Part shown: positions 42,824-51,278 of the stretch, one piece after another
How the letters are laid out: the number at the start of each line of letters is the position of its first letter
How positions within the stretch are numbered: the first letter of the stretch is position 1
NCBI RefSeq assembly: GCF_001522865.1
Contig: NZ_LOWB01000070.1
Coordinates: forward strand, 124,001-188,000
Reading direction: 5' to 3'
Source of the DNA: Burkholderia sp. TSV86
Lineage (GTDB): Bacteria > Pseudomonadota > Gammaproteobacteria > Burkholderiales > Burkholderiaceae
DNA: 64,000 nucleotides
Made by a program: the position numbers and the translations under genes
Notes under the pieces: generated by a model
What the model was told of the DNA's origin: nothing
What the model saw: only the letters and a program-made list of their open reading frames with translations
The model's database searches: none

Positions 42824-45400
42824 TCAGGCCGTTTCGGTTTCGGCTTCGGTCTCGAACGCGGGCCCCGCATGCGGCGCGAGCGCGTCGCGCTCGCCGGGCA
42901 TCGCGGGGCGGATCTGGCCACGCTCTTTCACGAACGCGATGGTCGAATCGGGCGCGTCGCTGTTGACGAAATGGCGGAAGCGCCGGCGCGTGGCCGGATC
43001 GTCGACGGCCTTCTTCCATTCGCATTCGTAGGTATCGACGATGCGCTGCATGTCAGCCTCCAGCTCGGCGGCAATCCCCAGCTTGTCGTGCACCACGACG
43101 TCGATCAGGTAGTCGAGCCCGCCTTCGAGGCTGTCGCGCCAAACGCTGGTGCGCTGCAGCCGGTCGGCGGTGCGGATGTAGAACATCAGGAAGCGGTCGA
43201 TGTAGCGCACCAGCGCGTGGCGATCGAGATCGGCGGCGAGCAACTCCGCGTGGCGCGGCTTCATTCCGCCGTTGCCGCACACGTATAGGTTCCAGCCCTT
43301 CTCGGTGGCGATCACGCCGATGTCCTTGCCTTGTGCCTCCGCGCATTCGCGGGTGCAGCCGGACACGCCGAACTTCAGCTTGTGCGGCGCGCGCAGCCCC
43401 TTGTAGCGGTTCTCGAGCGCGATCGCGAGCCCGACCGAATCGCCGACGCCGTAGCGGCACCACGTCGAGCCGACGCACGATTTCACGGTGCGCAGCGCCT
43501 TTCCGTATGCGTGCCCGGATTCGAAGCCGGCCGCAATCAGCTCCTCCCAGATCAGCGGCAGTTGCTCGACGCGCGCGCCGAACAAATCGACGCGCTGGCC
43601 GCCCGTGATCTTCGTATAGAGCCCGTACTTCTGCGCGATCTGGCCGACCGCGATCAGCCCTTGCGGCGTGACCTCGCCGCCCGGCATCCGCGGCACGACC
43701 GAATACGTGCCGTCGCGCTGGATGTTCGCGAGGAAGTAGTCGTTCGAATCCTGCAAGCCCGCGTGCTCCTGCTTCAGCACGAACTCGTTCCAGCACGATG
43801 CGAGAATGCTCGCGGCGACCGGCTTGCAAATGTCGCAGCCGAGCCCGCGCCCATGCCGCTTGAGCAGCTCGCCGAACGTTTCGATCCGGCCGACGCGCAC
43901 CAGATGAAAAAGCTCCTGCCGCGAATACGGGAAGTGCTCGCACAGATGATTGCTCACCGCGAGCCCCTGCCGCTTCATCTCGGCTTTCATGATCTGCGTG
44001 ACGAGCGGCACGCAGCCGCCGCACGAGGTTCCCGCGCCGGTGCAGCTCTTCAGCGCGCCGAGGCTGGTCGCGCCGCCGGCGACCGCATCGCAAAGCTGCC
44101 CCTTGGTCACGTTGTTGCACGAGCAGATCGGCGCGGCGTCAGGCAGCGCGTCAACGCCGAGCGCCGGCTTCGCGCCGCCGTCCGGCTGCGGCAGGATCAG
44201 GAATTCGGGCGCGTCGGGCAACGCGATCCGGTTCAACATCATCTGCAACAGCGTGCCGTACTCGGCCGCGTCGCCCACCATCACCGCGCCGAGCAGATGC
44301 GTGCCGCACTCCGATACGACCAGCTTCTTGTAGATCTGCTTGCGCTCGTCCGCGAACTGGTAGACGCGGCTGCCGGGCGTCTTGCCGTGCGCATCGCCAA
44401 TGCTCGCGACATCGACGCCCATCAGCTTGAGCTTGGTGCTCAGATCGGCGCCGGCGAACGCGGCATCGCCGCCCGTGAGCCGCCGCGCGACGACGCGCGC
44501 CATCTCGTAGCCCGGCGCGACCAGGCCGAACGTCTGGCCGCGCCACGCCGCGCATTCGCCGATGGCGTAGATATCGGCGTCGCTCGTCATGCAGTGTTCG
44601 TCGATCGCCACGCCGCCGCGCGGCCCGATCTCGAGCCCGCATTGCCGCGCGATCTCGTCGCGCGGCCGGATGCCGGCGGAGAACACGATCATGTCGGCGT
44701 CCAGATGCGTGCCGTCGGCGAATTGCATCCGGTGCGCGGCCGTGCCGCCGTCGGTGATCACGAGCGTGTTCTTGTCCGTATGCACCTGCACGCCGAGCGC
44801 CTCGATGCGCGCGCGCAGCATCCGGCCGCCGCCTTCGTCGACCTGCACGGCCATCAGCCGCGGCGCGAATTCGACGACATGCGTGTCGAGCCCCATGTCG
44901 AGCAGCGCCTTCGCGCATTCGAGGCCGAGCAGCCCGCCGCCGACCACCACGCCGCTCTTCGCGCGCGCGCCGCACGCGTGCATCGCCTCCAGATCCTCGA
45001 TCGTCCGGTAGACAAAGCAGCCGGCGCGCTCGCGCCCCGGCACCGGCGGCACGAACGGCGTCGAGCCGGTCGCGAGCACGAGCTTGTCGTAGCCGAGCGT
45101 ACCGCCGCTGGACAGCGTGACGGTATGCGCGCCGCGGTCGATCGCGCTCGCTTTCGTGTTCAACCACAGCCGGATGTTCGGATGGCGCTCGAAAAAGCCC
45201 GGTTCGACAAGCGACAGATCGTCGGCCGAGCGGCCAGAGAAAAACTCCGACAAGTGGACGCGATCGTAAGCGGGGCGCGGCTCTTCGCAGATCACGTCGA
45301 TCTGCGGCGCATTGCGCGCATCATCCGGGCTCATGCCCGCCACGATGCACTCGAGCAGCTTATGGCCGACCATTCCGTGACCGATGACGACGATTTTCAT
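42824..45400 (-). CDS. nirB: Nitrite reductase [NAD(P)H] large subunit
   Basis: The ATG at 45400 has GGAG seven bases upstream; the open frame continues far upstream only because of GC richness. The 858-residue product is ordered as an FAD/NAD(P)H pyridine-nucleotide reductase (MKIVVIGHGMVGHKLLE, VVVGGGLLGLECAKAL), a BFD-like [2Fe-2S] segment (CSCNNVTKGQLCDAV, CTGAGTSCGGC), and a siroheme/[4Fe-4S] reductase domain with SCVGSTWCRYG and GVSGCTRECAEAQGKDIG. It makes ammonium from nitrite. Siroheme precursor is supplied by the divergent cobA gene. Confidence 0.96.
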   Translation of the reverse strand: MKIVVIGHGMVGHKLLECIVAGMSPDDARNAPQIDVICEEPRPAYDRVHLSEFFSGRSADDLSLVEPGFFERHPNIRLWLNTKASAIDRGAHTVTLSSGGTLGYDKLVLATGSTPFVPPVPGRERAGCFVYRTIEDLEAMHACGARAKSGVVVGGGLLGLECAKALLDMGLDTHVVEFAPRLMAVQVDEGGGRMLRARIEALGVQVHTDKNTLVITDGGTAAHRMQFADGTHLDADMIVFSAGIRPRDEIARQCGLEIGPRGGVAIDEHCMTSDADIYAIGECAAWRGQTFGLVAPGYEMARVVARRLTGGDAAFAGADLSTKLKLMGVDVASIGDAHGKTPGSRVYQFADERKQIYKKLVVSECGTHLLGAVMVGDAAEYGTLLQMMLNRIALPDAPEFLILPQPDGGAKPALGVDALPDAAPICSCNNVTKGQLCDAVAGGATSLGALKSCTGAGTSCGGCVPLVTQIMKAEMKRQGLAVSNHLCEHFPYSRQELFHLVRVGRIETFGELLKRHGRGLGCDICKPVAASILASCWNEFVLKQEHAGLQDSNDYFLANIQRDGTYSVVPRMPGGEVTPQGLIAVGQIAQKYGLYTKITGGQRVDLFGARVEQLPLIWEELIAAGFESGHAYGKALRTVKSCVGSTWCRYGVGDSVGLAIALENRYKGLRAPHKLKFGVSGCTRECAEAQGKDIGVIATEKGWNLYVCGNGGMKPRHAELLAADLDRHALVRYIDRFLMFYIRTADRLQRTSVWRDSLEGGLDYLIDVVVHDKLGIAAELEADMQRIVDTYECEWKKAVDDPATRRRFRHFVNSDAPDSTIAFVKERGQIRPAMPGERDALAPHAGPAFETEAETETA

Positions 45401-45414
45401 GGTGAGGCTCCCTG

Positions 45415-46740
45415 TCAATTCGAAACGCTGTTGATGGTGAGCGCCTGCGCGCGCAGCGCCGCTTCGCTTGCCTTGTGCTCGGCGCTGAAGCGCACGGCGA
45501 GTGCGCAGAACGCCGCGCCGGTGACTGCCGCGCCGAGCAGCATCAGCGTCGGCTGGATCGCGCCGACGCCCTTCATCAGGTATCCAGCCGCGACCGCGCC
45601 GACATTGCCGCCCGCGCCGACGATGCCCGCCACGCCGCCCAGCGCGTGGCGATCGACGAACGGCACGAGCGCGTAGGTCGCGCCGCATGCCATGTGCGTG
45701 AACAGGCCGAACGCGACCATTGCGACGACGGCCGGTGCGACGCTGCCCGCCTGCGCGAAGGCGAGCAGCCCCACGCCCTCGCCGACGATCAGTGCGAACA
45801 GCAGCGTCACGCGCGCGTCGAGTCCGCGCCGCGCGGCCGCGCGATCCGACAGCCAGCCGCCGAGGCCGCGCGCGAACAACGCGAGCAGCCCGAAAACGCC
45901 TGCAGCCAGCCCCGCATCCTTCAGAGACAAATGAAAACGATCGACGTAGTACAGCGCCGCGATGTTGTGCATGAACACTTCGACGCCAAAGCACGCGCCG
46001 TAGGTGACGAACAGCATCCACACGCGGTAGTTCGCGCACGCGGCGGCGAAACTCGCGAAGCCGCCTTTCTTGCCGCTGCCAACGGCGACGCCGCGCGCGC
46101 GCAAGTCGGCGAAATCGCCTTGCGGGCAGTCCTGTGTCGCACGCCAGTAGACGCACGCCATCGCCAGCATCGCAGCGCCCGGCACGGCGAGCGCGGCCCG
46201 CCATGCGCCGGCGTCGCTCAAGCCGAGCAGCATCGCGGCGGCCAGCAACAGCGGCATCAGCGCCTGCGCGGCGCCCGCTCCGGCGTTGCCCCAGCCCGCC
46301 GCGGCCGCATTCGCTGTGCCAACCACGTTCGGCGCGAACATCATCGACGTGTGGTACTGGGTGATCACGAAGCTCGCGCCCACCGCGCCGATGCCAAGGC
46401 GGCACAGCAGGAACGTGGTGTAGTCATGGCTGAACGACGCGGCGAACACCGGAATCGCGCCGAGCGACAGCAGCGCCGCATAAACGCGCCGCGGGCCGTA
46501 ACGGTCGCACAGCGGGCCGACCACGAGCCGCACGACGACCGTCGCCGCGACAGCCGCGATGTTGATGTTCGCGACCTGCGCGGCGCTCAGCTTGAATTCG
46601 TGCGCGATGATGGGCATCAGCGGCGCGCACGCGAACCATGCGAAGAAGCAAATGAAGAACGCCATCCACGTCAGGTGGAAAGCGCGCATCGGCGGCGTGC
46701 GCCAGTTCAGCAAATCGATGCGGGTAGCCTTGTCGGACAT
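45415..46740 (-). CDS. narK: NarK/NasA-type nitrate/nitrite MFS transporter
   Basis: The start is at MSDKATRIDLLNWRTP (46740). The 441-residue product has 12 predicted helices. Nitrate-signature glycine motifs are visible as GWGNAGAGAAQ and GAGGNVGAVAAGY, and the substrate arginine lies in VVVRLVVGPLCDRYGPRR. It imports nitrate for assimilation. It is the first gene of the minus-strand operon; its leader carries hairpins and a terminator only 24 bp from the start codon, implying transcript attenuation. The stop is 14 bp from the nirB start. Confidence 0.93.
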   Translation of the reverse strand: MSDKATRIDLLNWRTPPMRAFHLTWMAFFICFFAWFACAPLMPIIAHEFKLSAAQVANINIAAVAATVVVRLVVGPLCDRYGPRRVYAALLSLGAIPVFAASFSHDYTTFLLCRLGIGAVGASFVITQYHTSMMFAPNVVGTANAAAAGWGNAGAGAAQALMPLLLAAAMLLGLSDAGAWRAALAVPGAAMLAMACVYWRATQDCPQGDFADLRARGVAVGSGKKGGFASFAAACANYRVWMLFVTYGACFGVEVFMHNIAALYYVDRFHLSLKDAGLAAGVFGLLALFARGLGGWLSDRAAARRGLDARVTLLFALIVGEGVGLLAFAQAGSVAPAVVAMVAFGLFTHMACGATYALVPFVDRHALGGVAGIVGAGGNVGAVAAGYLMKGVGAIQPTLMLLGAAVTGAAFCALAVRFSAEHKASEAALRAQALTINSVSN

Positions 46741-46763
46741 TGCGTGTTGTCTCACCAAACGAA

Positions 46764-46881
46764 AACGGCGCCCTGCGAATCCCGTCGGATGACCGGATGC
46801 GTAGGACGCCGTTGCCCAAAACGCGCCCGTTGCCGGGCGAATCGATAGTCGGTGCCGCGAAGCGGATCGCCGTTGATCCGC
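46764..46881 (-). promoter_or_regulatory. narK operon leader: two hexaloop hairpins plus overlapping intrinsic terminator (NasT/ANTAR target)
   Basis: Read on the minus strand. P1 (46881-46862) is stem GCGGATC/GATCCGC with loop AACGGC. A GC hairpin with GCAA loop (46839-46824) is followed by UUUU. P2 (46817-46804) is GGGC/GUCC with loop AACGGC. The terminator pairs 46813-46795 with 46782-46764 (16 of 19 positions canonical), followed by TTTTCGTTT. P2's loop and 3' arm are the left arm of the terminator, so P2 and terminator exclude each other. Hexaloops with A at 1 and G at 4 are the known ANTAR RNA recognition pattern, and NasT is encoded in the divergent operon. Confidence 0.75.
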
Positions 46882-47166
46882 CCGCCGAACGTTACGCAAG
46901 CGTCGTGCCAAGCGGGCGGAAACGAGATGGGGCAATGCATCGCGCGATAAAGGGCGAACGCGGCGTCGCGCGCCGACGATACGCAGTGAGGCAGCAGGCA
47001 CAGTTGTAGTGCAATGCAGCACTGTCGGCGTGCGGCGGATTGGCGCGCAAACCGCGCGCATACGCGCCAGGGCATGCGGGGCTTCGACGGCAATTGCCAT
47101 TGGCCCGGTTATTGCTCCGCGCTTATTGCATGCTGATTGTTCGCTGATCGTTCGATTAAGAAACAT

Positions 47167-47455
47167 CGCCGGCAACGACGCCGGCGGCATATCGGGCGCT
47201 CGCTGGAATCAACGGCGGCGCGCGGCGGCAGCAGCAGCGGCGGCGCACGCGCCGAGCGGCAGCGGCATATCCGCTGCATGGCAGCGGCATCCGCCGTGCG
47301 GCCGCGCGTAAAGTCCGTGGCTTGCGAGCAGCGGCGCTAATGAAGCTCGAGCAGGCCTCGCGTATTCGTCGCGCGCGGTGCTCGGGATGGGACAACGGCG
47401 TCCTGCGCATCCGCCCGGCCAGCCCGGCCGGCTGCGCGGGACGCCGTTTTCGTTT
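47167..47455 (+). promoter_or_regulatory. cobA-nasT-nasS leader: hexaloop hairpins plus overlapping intrinsic terminator
   Basis: A candidate P1 at 47167-47186 has stem CGCCGGC/GCCGGCG and loop AACGAC. P2 at 47389-47404 is GGGAC/GTCCT (one G-U pair) with loop AACGGC. The terminator pairs 47394-47411 with 47431-47448 and runs into TTTTCGTTT. P2 overlaps the terminator's left arm exactly as in the narK leader, and the two terminators are homologous (AACGGCGTCCT, GGACGCCGTTTTCG). The P1-P2 distance (about 200 nt) is longer than in the narK leader (44 nt), so P1 here is less sure. The cobA start is 109 bp downstream. Confidence 0.7.
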
Positions 47456-47563
47456 CGGCCAAACAGCGGTCGACAGCGGCGCAGCGGCGGGGCATGCGCG
47501 AGCAGCGCGCCGCGCCGCCGGGCGCGGCCGCACAACAGCCAAGCAGGAATCGACAGGAAACGG

Positions 47564-48622
47564 ATGATGAAGAAGATTGGCAACGTGACGCTGCTGGGCG
47601 CAGGCCCAGGCGGCCCCGACCTGCTGACGATCCGCGCCGCGAAGGCACTGGCGGCGGCCGACGTGCTGCTGCTCGACGATCTCGTCGCGCCGGAAATCGC
47701 GGCGCTCGCGCCGCGTGCGCGCGTCATCCGCGTCGGCAAGCGCGGCGGCTGCCGCTCGACCCCGCAGGCATTCATCGAGCGCCTGATGTGCCGCTATGCG
47801 CTGCGCGGCGAGCGCGTGGTGCGCGTAAAAGGCGGCGACGCGCTGTTGTTCGGCCGCGCGGGCGAGGAGCTTGCCGCACTGCGCGCGGCCGGCGTGCCGG
47901 TCGATATCGTCAACGGCATCTCGGCGGGCTTTGCCGCCGCCGCGAGCTTGCAAGTGTCGCTCACGCACCGCGAGCACTGCCAGGGCGTCACGTTCGTCAC
48001 CGCGCACAAGCAGGATCACGGCGAACCCGATTGGCGCTCGCTCGCCGCGGCCGGCACCACGCTCGTGATCTACATGGGCATGAGCCGCCTCGACACAGTC
48101 GCGGCGGGCCTGCTCGCGGCGCTCGACGCATCGATGCCGGCCGCGATCGTCCAATGGGCGGGCACACCGGCCGAGCGGCGCTGGACCGGCACGCTCGACC
48201 GGCTGGCCGCTGCCGCGACCGAGGCCGGGCTGGGCAGCCCGGCGGTGATTCTCGTCGGGCGTGCGATCGGTGACGCGGTGGATGAAGCGATCGGCGGAGC
48301 ACTCAACGTAGCAGTTGGTGAAGCGATCGGTGGAGTGCTCGACGAAGCAGCCGGTAAAGCGATCGGCGGAGCACTCGACGTAGCAGCCGGTAAAGCGATC
48401 GGCGGAGCACTCGACGTAGCAGTTGGTGAAGCGATCGGTGGAGTGCTCGACGAAGCAGCCGGCAAAGCGACGGGTAAAGCATTCGGCAAAGCGCTCCCCC
48501 GCCCGGCCCGCGCCGCGGACGCGCACGGCGAGGCCGTCGGGCGCGCGCCTTCCGGCACGCCCGCATGCCTGCCCGCGCGCGATCCCGAGCCCGCGCGCGC
48601 ACCGGTCCCGGCCGCGGCATGA
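47564..48622 (+). CDS. cobA: Uroporphyrinogen-III C-methyltransferase with tandem-repeat C-terminal extension
   Basis: The start is ATG 47564 (AGGA five bases upstream), with ATG 47567 as alternative. Residues 1 to about 235 form a complete SUMT: LLGAGPGGPDLLTIRAAKAL, RVVRVKGGDALLFGRAGEE and GTTLVIYMGM. The enzyme methylates uroporphyrinogen III to precorrin-2, the precursor of the siroheme used by NirB, which explains its place next to nasT-nasS. The normal SUMT length is about 250; here about 110 more residues follow, made of 12-residue repeats (A-I-G-G-x-L-D-x-A-x-G-x) and a Pro/Ala-rich tail. The extension looks recent and probably dispensable. Confidence 0.9.
   Translation: MMKKIGNVTLLGAGPGGPDLLTIRAAKALAAADVLLLDDLVAPEIAALAPRARVIRVGKRGGCRSTPQAFIERLMCRYALRGERVVRVKGGDALLFGRAGEELAALRAAGVPVDIVNGISAGFAAAASLQVSLTHREHCQGVTFVTAHKQDHGEPDWRSLAAAGTTLVIYMGMSRLDTVAAGLLAALDASMPAAIVQWAGTPAERRWTGTLDRLAAAATEAGLGSPAVILVGRAIGDAVDEAIGGALNVAVGEAIGGVLDEAAGKAIGGALDVAAGKAIGGALDVAVGEAIGGVLDEAAGKATGKAFGKALPRPARAADAHGEAVGRAPSGTPACLPARDPEPARAPVPAAA
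48287..48466 (+). repeat. 36-bp tandem repeat (five full units) inside cobA
   Basis: Units start at 48287, 48323, 48359, 48395 and 48431, each GCGATCGG(C/T)GGAG..., in frame so that each encodes 12 residues. Two variants alternate: ALDVA-type and VLDEA-type. The second and fifth units differ by one base. A degenerate unit precedes and another follows. Near-identity implies recent expansion by slippage or unequal crossover. Confidence 0.9.
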
Positions 48623-48752
48623 TCCGCCCGGCACAGCGCGCGGCCCCCATTGCCGGCACCGGCTCGTGCGCGCGCGCCGCGGCGGCACGCGCGCCAGCCG
48701 TTCTTCCCTGCGCGCGCGCCGCGACGCCGCGCCCGCCTCTTGCGCCAGCCCG

Positions 48753-49358
48753 ATGGAATTGACCGACTCGACCGACCGCTCCGCCCGGTTGCGCGTGCTG
48801 CTCGTCACCGACACCGACAAGCCGCTCGGCGAGCTGCGCGACGCGCTCGCGCGCATCGGCTACGAGATGCTCGACGAAGTCGCCACGCCCGCGCGGCTGC
48901 CCGCCGCCATCGAAAAGGAACGCCCGGACGTCGTGATCATCGATACCGAATCGCCGTCGCGCGACACGCTGGAGCAGCTTGCGGTCATGAACGCCACCGC
49001 GCCGCGGCCCGTGCTGATGTTCAGCCACGACGCCGATCAGCAACTGATCCGCGCGGCAGTCGGCGCGGGAGTCAGCGCGTATCTGGTCGAAGGCTTGTCG
49101 GCCGAGCGGCTCGCGCCGATTCTCGAAGTCGCGCTCGCGCGCTTCTCGCATGACGTGCGCTTGCGCCAGCGGCTTACGGAGGTCGAACGCGAGCTTGCCG
49201 AGCGCAAGCTGATCGACCGCGCCAAGCGCATGCTGATGGAGCACCGCCGGCTGTCCGAGCAGCAAGCTTACGCGACGCTTCGGCGCAGCGCGATGAACCA
49301 AGGCATCCGGATCGTCGACGCGGCGCGCCTGCTGCTTGCCGACCACCCGCCAACTTGA
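48753..49358 (+). CDS. nasT: ANTAR-domain response regulator, transcription antiterminator NasT
   Basis: The 201-residue product from MELTDSTDRS has a receiver-like domain (LRVLLVTDTDKPLGELRDAL, DVVIIDTESPS) and a C-terminal ANTAR domain: a coiled region (LRQRLTEVERELAERKLIDRAKRMLMEH) and the three-helix end ATLRRSAMNQGIRIVDAARL. ANTAR proteins bind paired hexaloop RNA hairpins and block terminators. NasT works with NasS: without nitrate, NasS holds NasT; nitrate frees it. Both divergent nitrate leaders here carry matching hairpins. The Shine-Dalgarno at 48753 is poor, and cobA ends 130 bp upstream, so the start is less certain. Confidence 0.92.
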   Translation: MELTDSTDRSARLRVLLVTDTDKPLGELRDALARIGYEMLDEVATPARLPAAIEKERPDVVIIDTESPSRDTLEQLAVMNATAPRPVLMFSHDADQQLIRAAVGAGVSAYLVEGLSAERLAPILEVALARFSHDVRLRQRLTEVERELAERKLIDRAKRMLMEHRRLSEQQAYATLRRSAMNQGIRIVDAARLLLADHPPT

Positions 49359-49371
49359 AGGTGTGACCCGC

Positions 49372-50451
49372 ATGAATACCCGCCATTTCGATGCACCGGA
49401 GCGACGCCATCTGCGCATCGGTTTCGTCGCGCTCTGCGACGCGGCGCCGCTTATCGCCGCGCGGCATCTGGCGCTCGGCGAGCGCTACGGCATCACGCTG
49501 GAGCTGTGCCGGCAGCCGTCGTGGGCGAGCATCCGCGATAAGCTGCTGTCGGGAGAACTCGACGCCGCGCACACGCTGTACGGCCTCGTGTACGGCGTGC
49601 AGCTAGGTATCGGCGGGCCGCGCGCCGACATGGCCGTGCTGATGGTGCTCAACCGCAACGGCCAGGCAATCACGTTCTCGAACCGGCTTGCCGACGCGTA
49701 TCAGTCACCGCCCGTCGCGCCGGGCGCTGGGCCGCACCAGCCGGACAAGCTGCGCGCCGCGCTCGCCACGCTCGGGCGCAAGCCCGTGTTCGCGCAAACC
49801 TTCCCGACCGGCACGCATGCGATGTGGCTGTATCACTGGCTCGCGGCGCGCGGTGTCGATCCGATGCGCGATATCCGCAGCATCGTGATTCCGCCGCCGG
49901 AGATGGTCGATGCGCTCGCGTCCGGCGAACTGGACGGGCTGTGCGTCGGCGAGCCGTGGAACGCTGTTGCCGACGCATGCGGCGTGGGCCGCACCGTCGC
50001 GGCGACCAGCGAGGTCTGGCTCGATCACCCGGAAAAGGCGCTCGCGTGCCGGCGCGAGTTCGCATCGCTGTATCCGAACACGGCGCGCGCGCTCGTGCGC
50101 GCGCTGCTCGACGCATGCGCATGGCTCGACGAGCCCGACCATCGCGCGCTTGCGGCCGAATGGCTAGCCGCGCCGGATGCGATCGGCGTGCCGGTTGCGC
50201 AAATCGCACCGCGGCTGCTCGGCGATTACGGCCAGGGGCCATTCGCGCAACCGCCTGCGCCGATCCGCTTTCACGATCACGGCACGGTAAACCGGCCGCT
50301 CGCGAGCGACGGGCTGTGGTTTCTGTCGCAATACCGGCGCTGGCGGATGCTGGACGGGCCAGCCGACGAAGCGGCAATCGCGGCGGGCGTCGCGCACACC
50401 GCGCTGTACGACGAAGCCGCCACCGCCTGGCGCGCGACGCCGCCCCAATGA
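49372..50451 (+). CDS. nasS: Nitrate sensor NasS (NrtA/CmpA-family binding protein without signal peptide)
   Basis: The 359-residue product starts at MNTRHFDAPERRHLRIGFV (49372), 13 bp after nasT. It has the NrtA/CmpA periplasmic-binding fold (GYG-type ligand region LYGLVYGVQLGIGG, FPTGTHAMWLYHWLAARG, LCVGEPWNAVADA), but no signal peptide, which matches cytosolic NasS. NasS binds nitrate or nitrite and then releases NasT. It could be mistaken for the transporter component NrtA, but no NrtB or NrtC is present and the uptake gene is narK. An imperfect GC hairpin follows its stop. Confidence 0.9.
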   Translation: MNTRHFDAPERRHLRIGFVALCDAAPLIAARHLALGERYGITLELCRQPSWASIRDKLLSGELDAAHTLYGLVYGVQLGIGGPRADMAVLMVLNRNGQAITFSNRLADAYQSPPVAPGAGPHQPDKLRAALATLGRKPVFAQTFPTGTHAMWLYHWLAARGVDPMRDIRSIVIPPPEMVDALASGELDGLCVGEPWNAVADACGVGRTVAATSEVWLDHPEKALACRREFASLYPNTARALVRALLDACAWLDEPDHRALAAEWLAAPDAIGVPVAQIAPRLLGDYGQGPFAQPPAPIRFHDHGTVNRPLASDGLWFLSQYRRWRMLDGPADEAAIAAGVAHTALYDEAATAWRATPPQ

Positions 50452-50589
50452 CGCCGCCGCCCTGCCGGCATTCGGAATCGCCCGGCAGCCATTCGAAGCG
50501 ATACTCAAATTCCGCTATTCCGGAATACCACATCGCTTATTTTGATTTTTAATTGCGCCCGCGCTTAATTAAGCACAATCAACCGTGAC

Positions 50590-50715
50590 GTAAAACGTTT
50601 GGCATGAAAAACGGACTCGATCCAGGCAAACGTTTTACATCGATTCACCGTTGATCATTTAACAGTCTTTGAAGTTAAATGATGAGATATTTCGGCATAG
50701 TTTCACCCTCATAAA
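50590..50715 (+). promoter_or_regulatory. pga upstream region with paired AAACGTTT boxes, shared with the second locus
   Basis: Boxes GTAAAACGTTTG (50590-50601) and CAAACGTTTTAC (50627-50638) are exact inverted copies 37 bp apart. Exactly 22 bp later comes AACAGT (50661-50666), then TTCGGCATAG (50691-50700) and CACCC-x-CATAAA. The block aligns without gaps to 57451-57537. The elements look like an activator site plus promoter, but sigma factor and regulator are unknown. The start of pgaA is about 570 bp downstream, giving a long leader. Confidence 0.6.
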
Positions 50716-50815
50716 CGCAGCACGGCGTGGTTTCGGCTCGAAGCCACGCAGAATCACCGGGCGCTCGGCATATCGATATCCGAGCGAGCCGTCAAAAATA
50801 AATCGGTACTCGTTG

Positions 50816-50852
50816 CGGGCCGGCGCGACACGGCAACACACGCGCCGGCCCG
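50816..50852 (+). other. GC-rich leader hairpin upstream of pgaA
   Basis: Arms CGGGCCGGCGCG (50816-50827) and CGCGCCGGCCCG (50841-50852) are perfect reverse complements with a 13-nt loop. It would lie in the 5' untranslated part of the pga transcript if transcription starts at the shared promoter. Another smaller dyad (GCTCGG...CCGAGC near 50763-50785) is just upstream. Beyond this, 50853-51278 shows no convincing gene. Confidence 0.55.
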
Positions 50853-51278
50853 GTATCGACCACACGCTAAAAAATCAAGATTGATCGACCAGGAATTTCG
50901 GGGATGTTTGAAAATACCTTACTCGCGTTTCGCATCGGAAATCAAAATGCCGGTTTAGCATCGGCCGCCCGCCAATCTGCGATCGCATTACCTCTTGAAT
51001 CCGATTATCCCGGTTTGCATTCGGCTGCCGGATTGACTGAACCTGAAAATCCACACCGGCACGCCACCGATTTCGTCCGCCACCGTCGCCGATGACACCG
51101 CTTCATCGCTTTCGCTAAACCGCATCGACGCCGGATTTACCGGGATTTCACCTCCGGCGCGGCGTCGAATTGCGAATTCCTTTCTCGCGAAAATCCCAAA
51201 GCTCGCCCATAGCGGGCGCATCCGGTTCGTCCGATGACAGCGGAACCGTGCGCGCGCATGCCGGGCTGGAAGCCTGTT

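Noticed and set aside
43331-45676. A 781-codon plus-strand frame opposite nirB
   Set aside because: Compositionally biased translation without motifs; nirB on the other strand has all cofactor motifs.
48287-48466. Possible CRISPR-like array
   Set aside because: Units are contiguous 36-bp tandem repeats with no spacers, in frame within cobA, and no cas genes are present.
49372-50451. Nitrate ABC transporter binding protein NrtA
   Set aside because: No signal peptide, no NrtB/NrtC genes, and direct linkage to an ANTAR regulator fit NasS better.
50691-50715. Sigma-54 promoter at GGCATAGTT(T/G)CA in the shared pga block
   Set aside because: The GG to GC distance is too short for a -24/-12 promoter.
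50904-51095. A 63-codon frame in the pgaA leader
   Set aside because: No recognisable motif, weak initiation region, and it lies in a probable untranslated leader.
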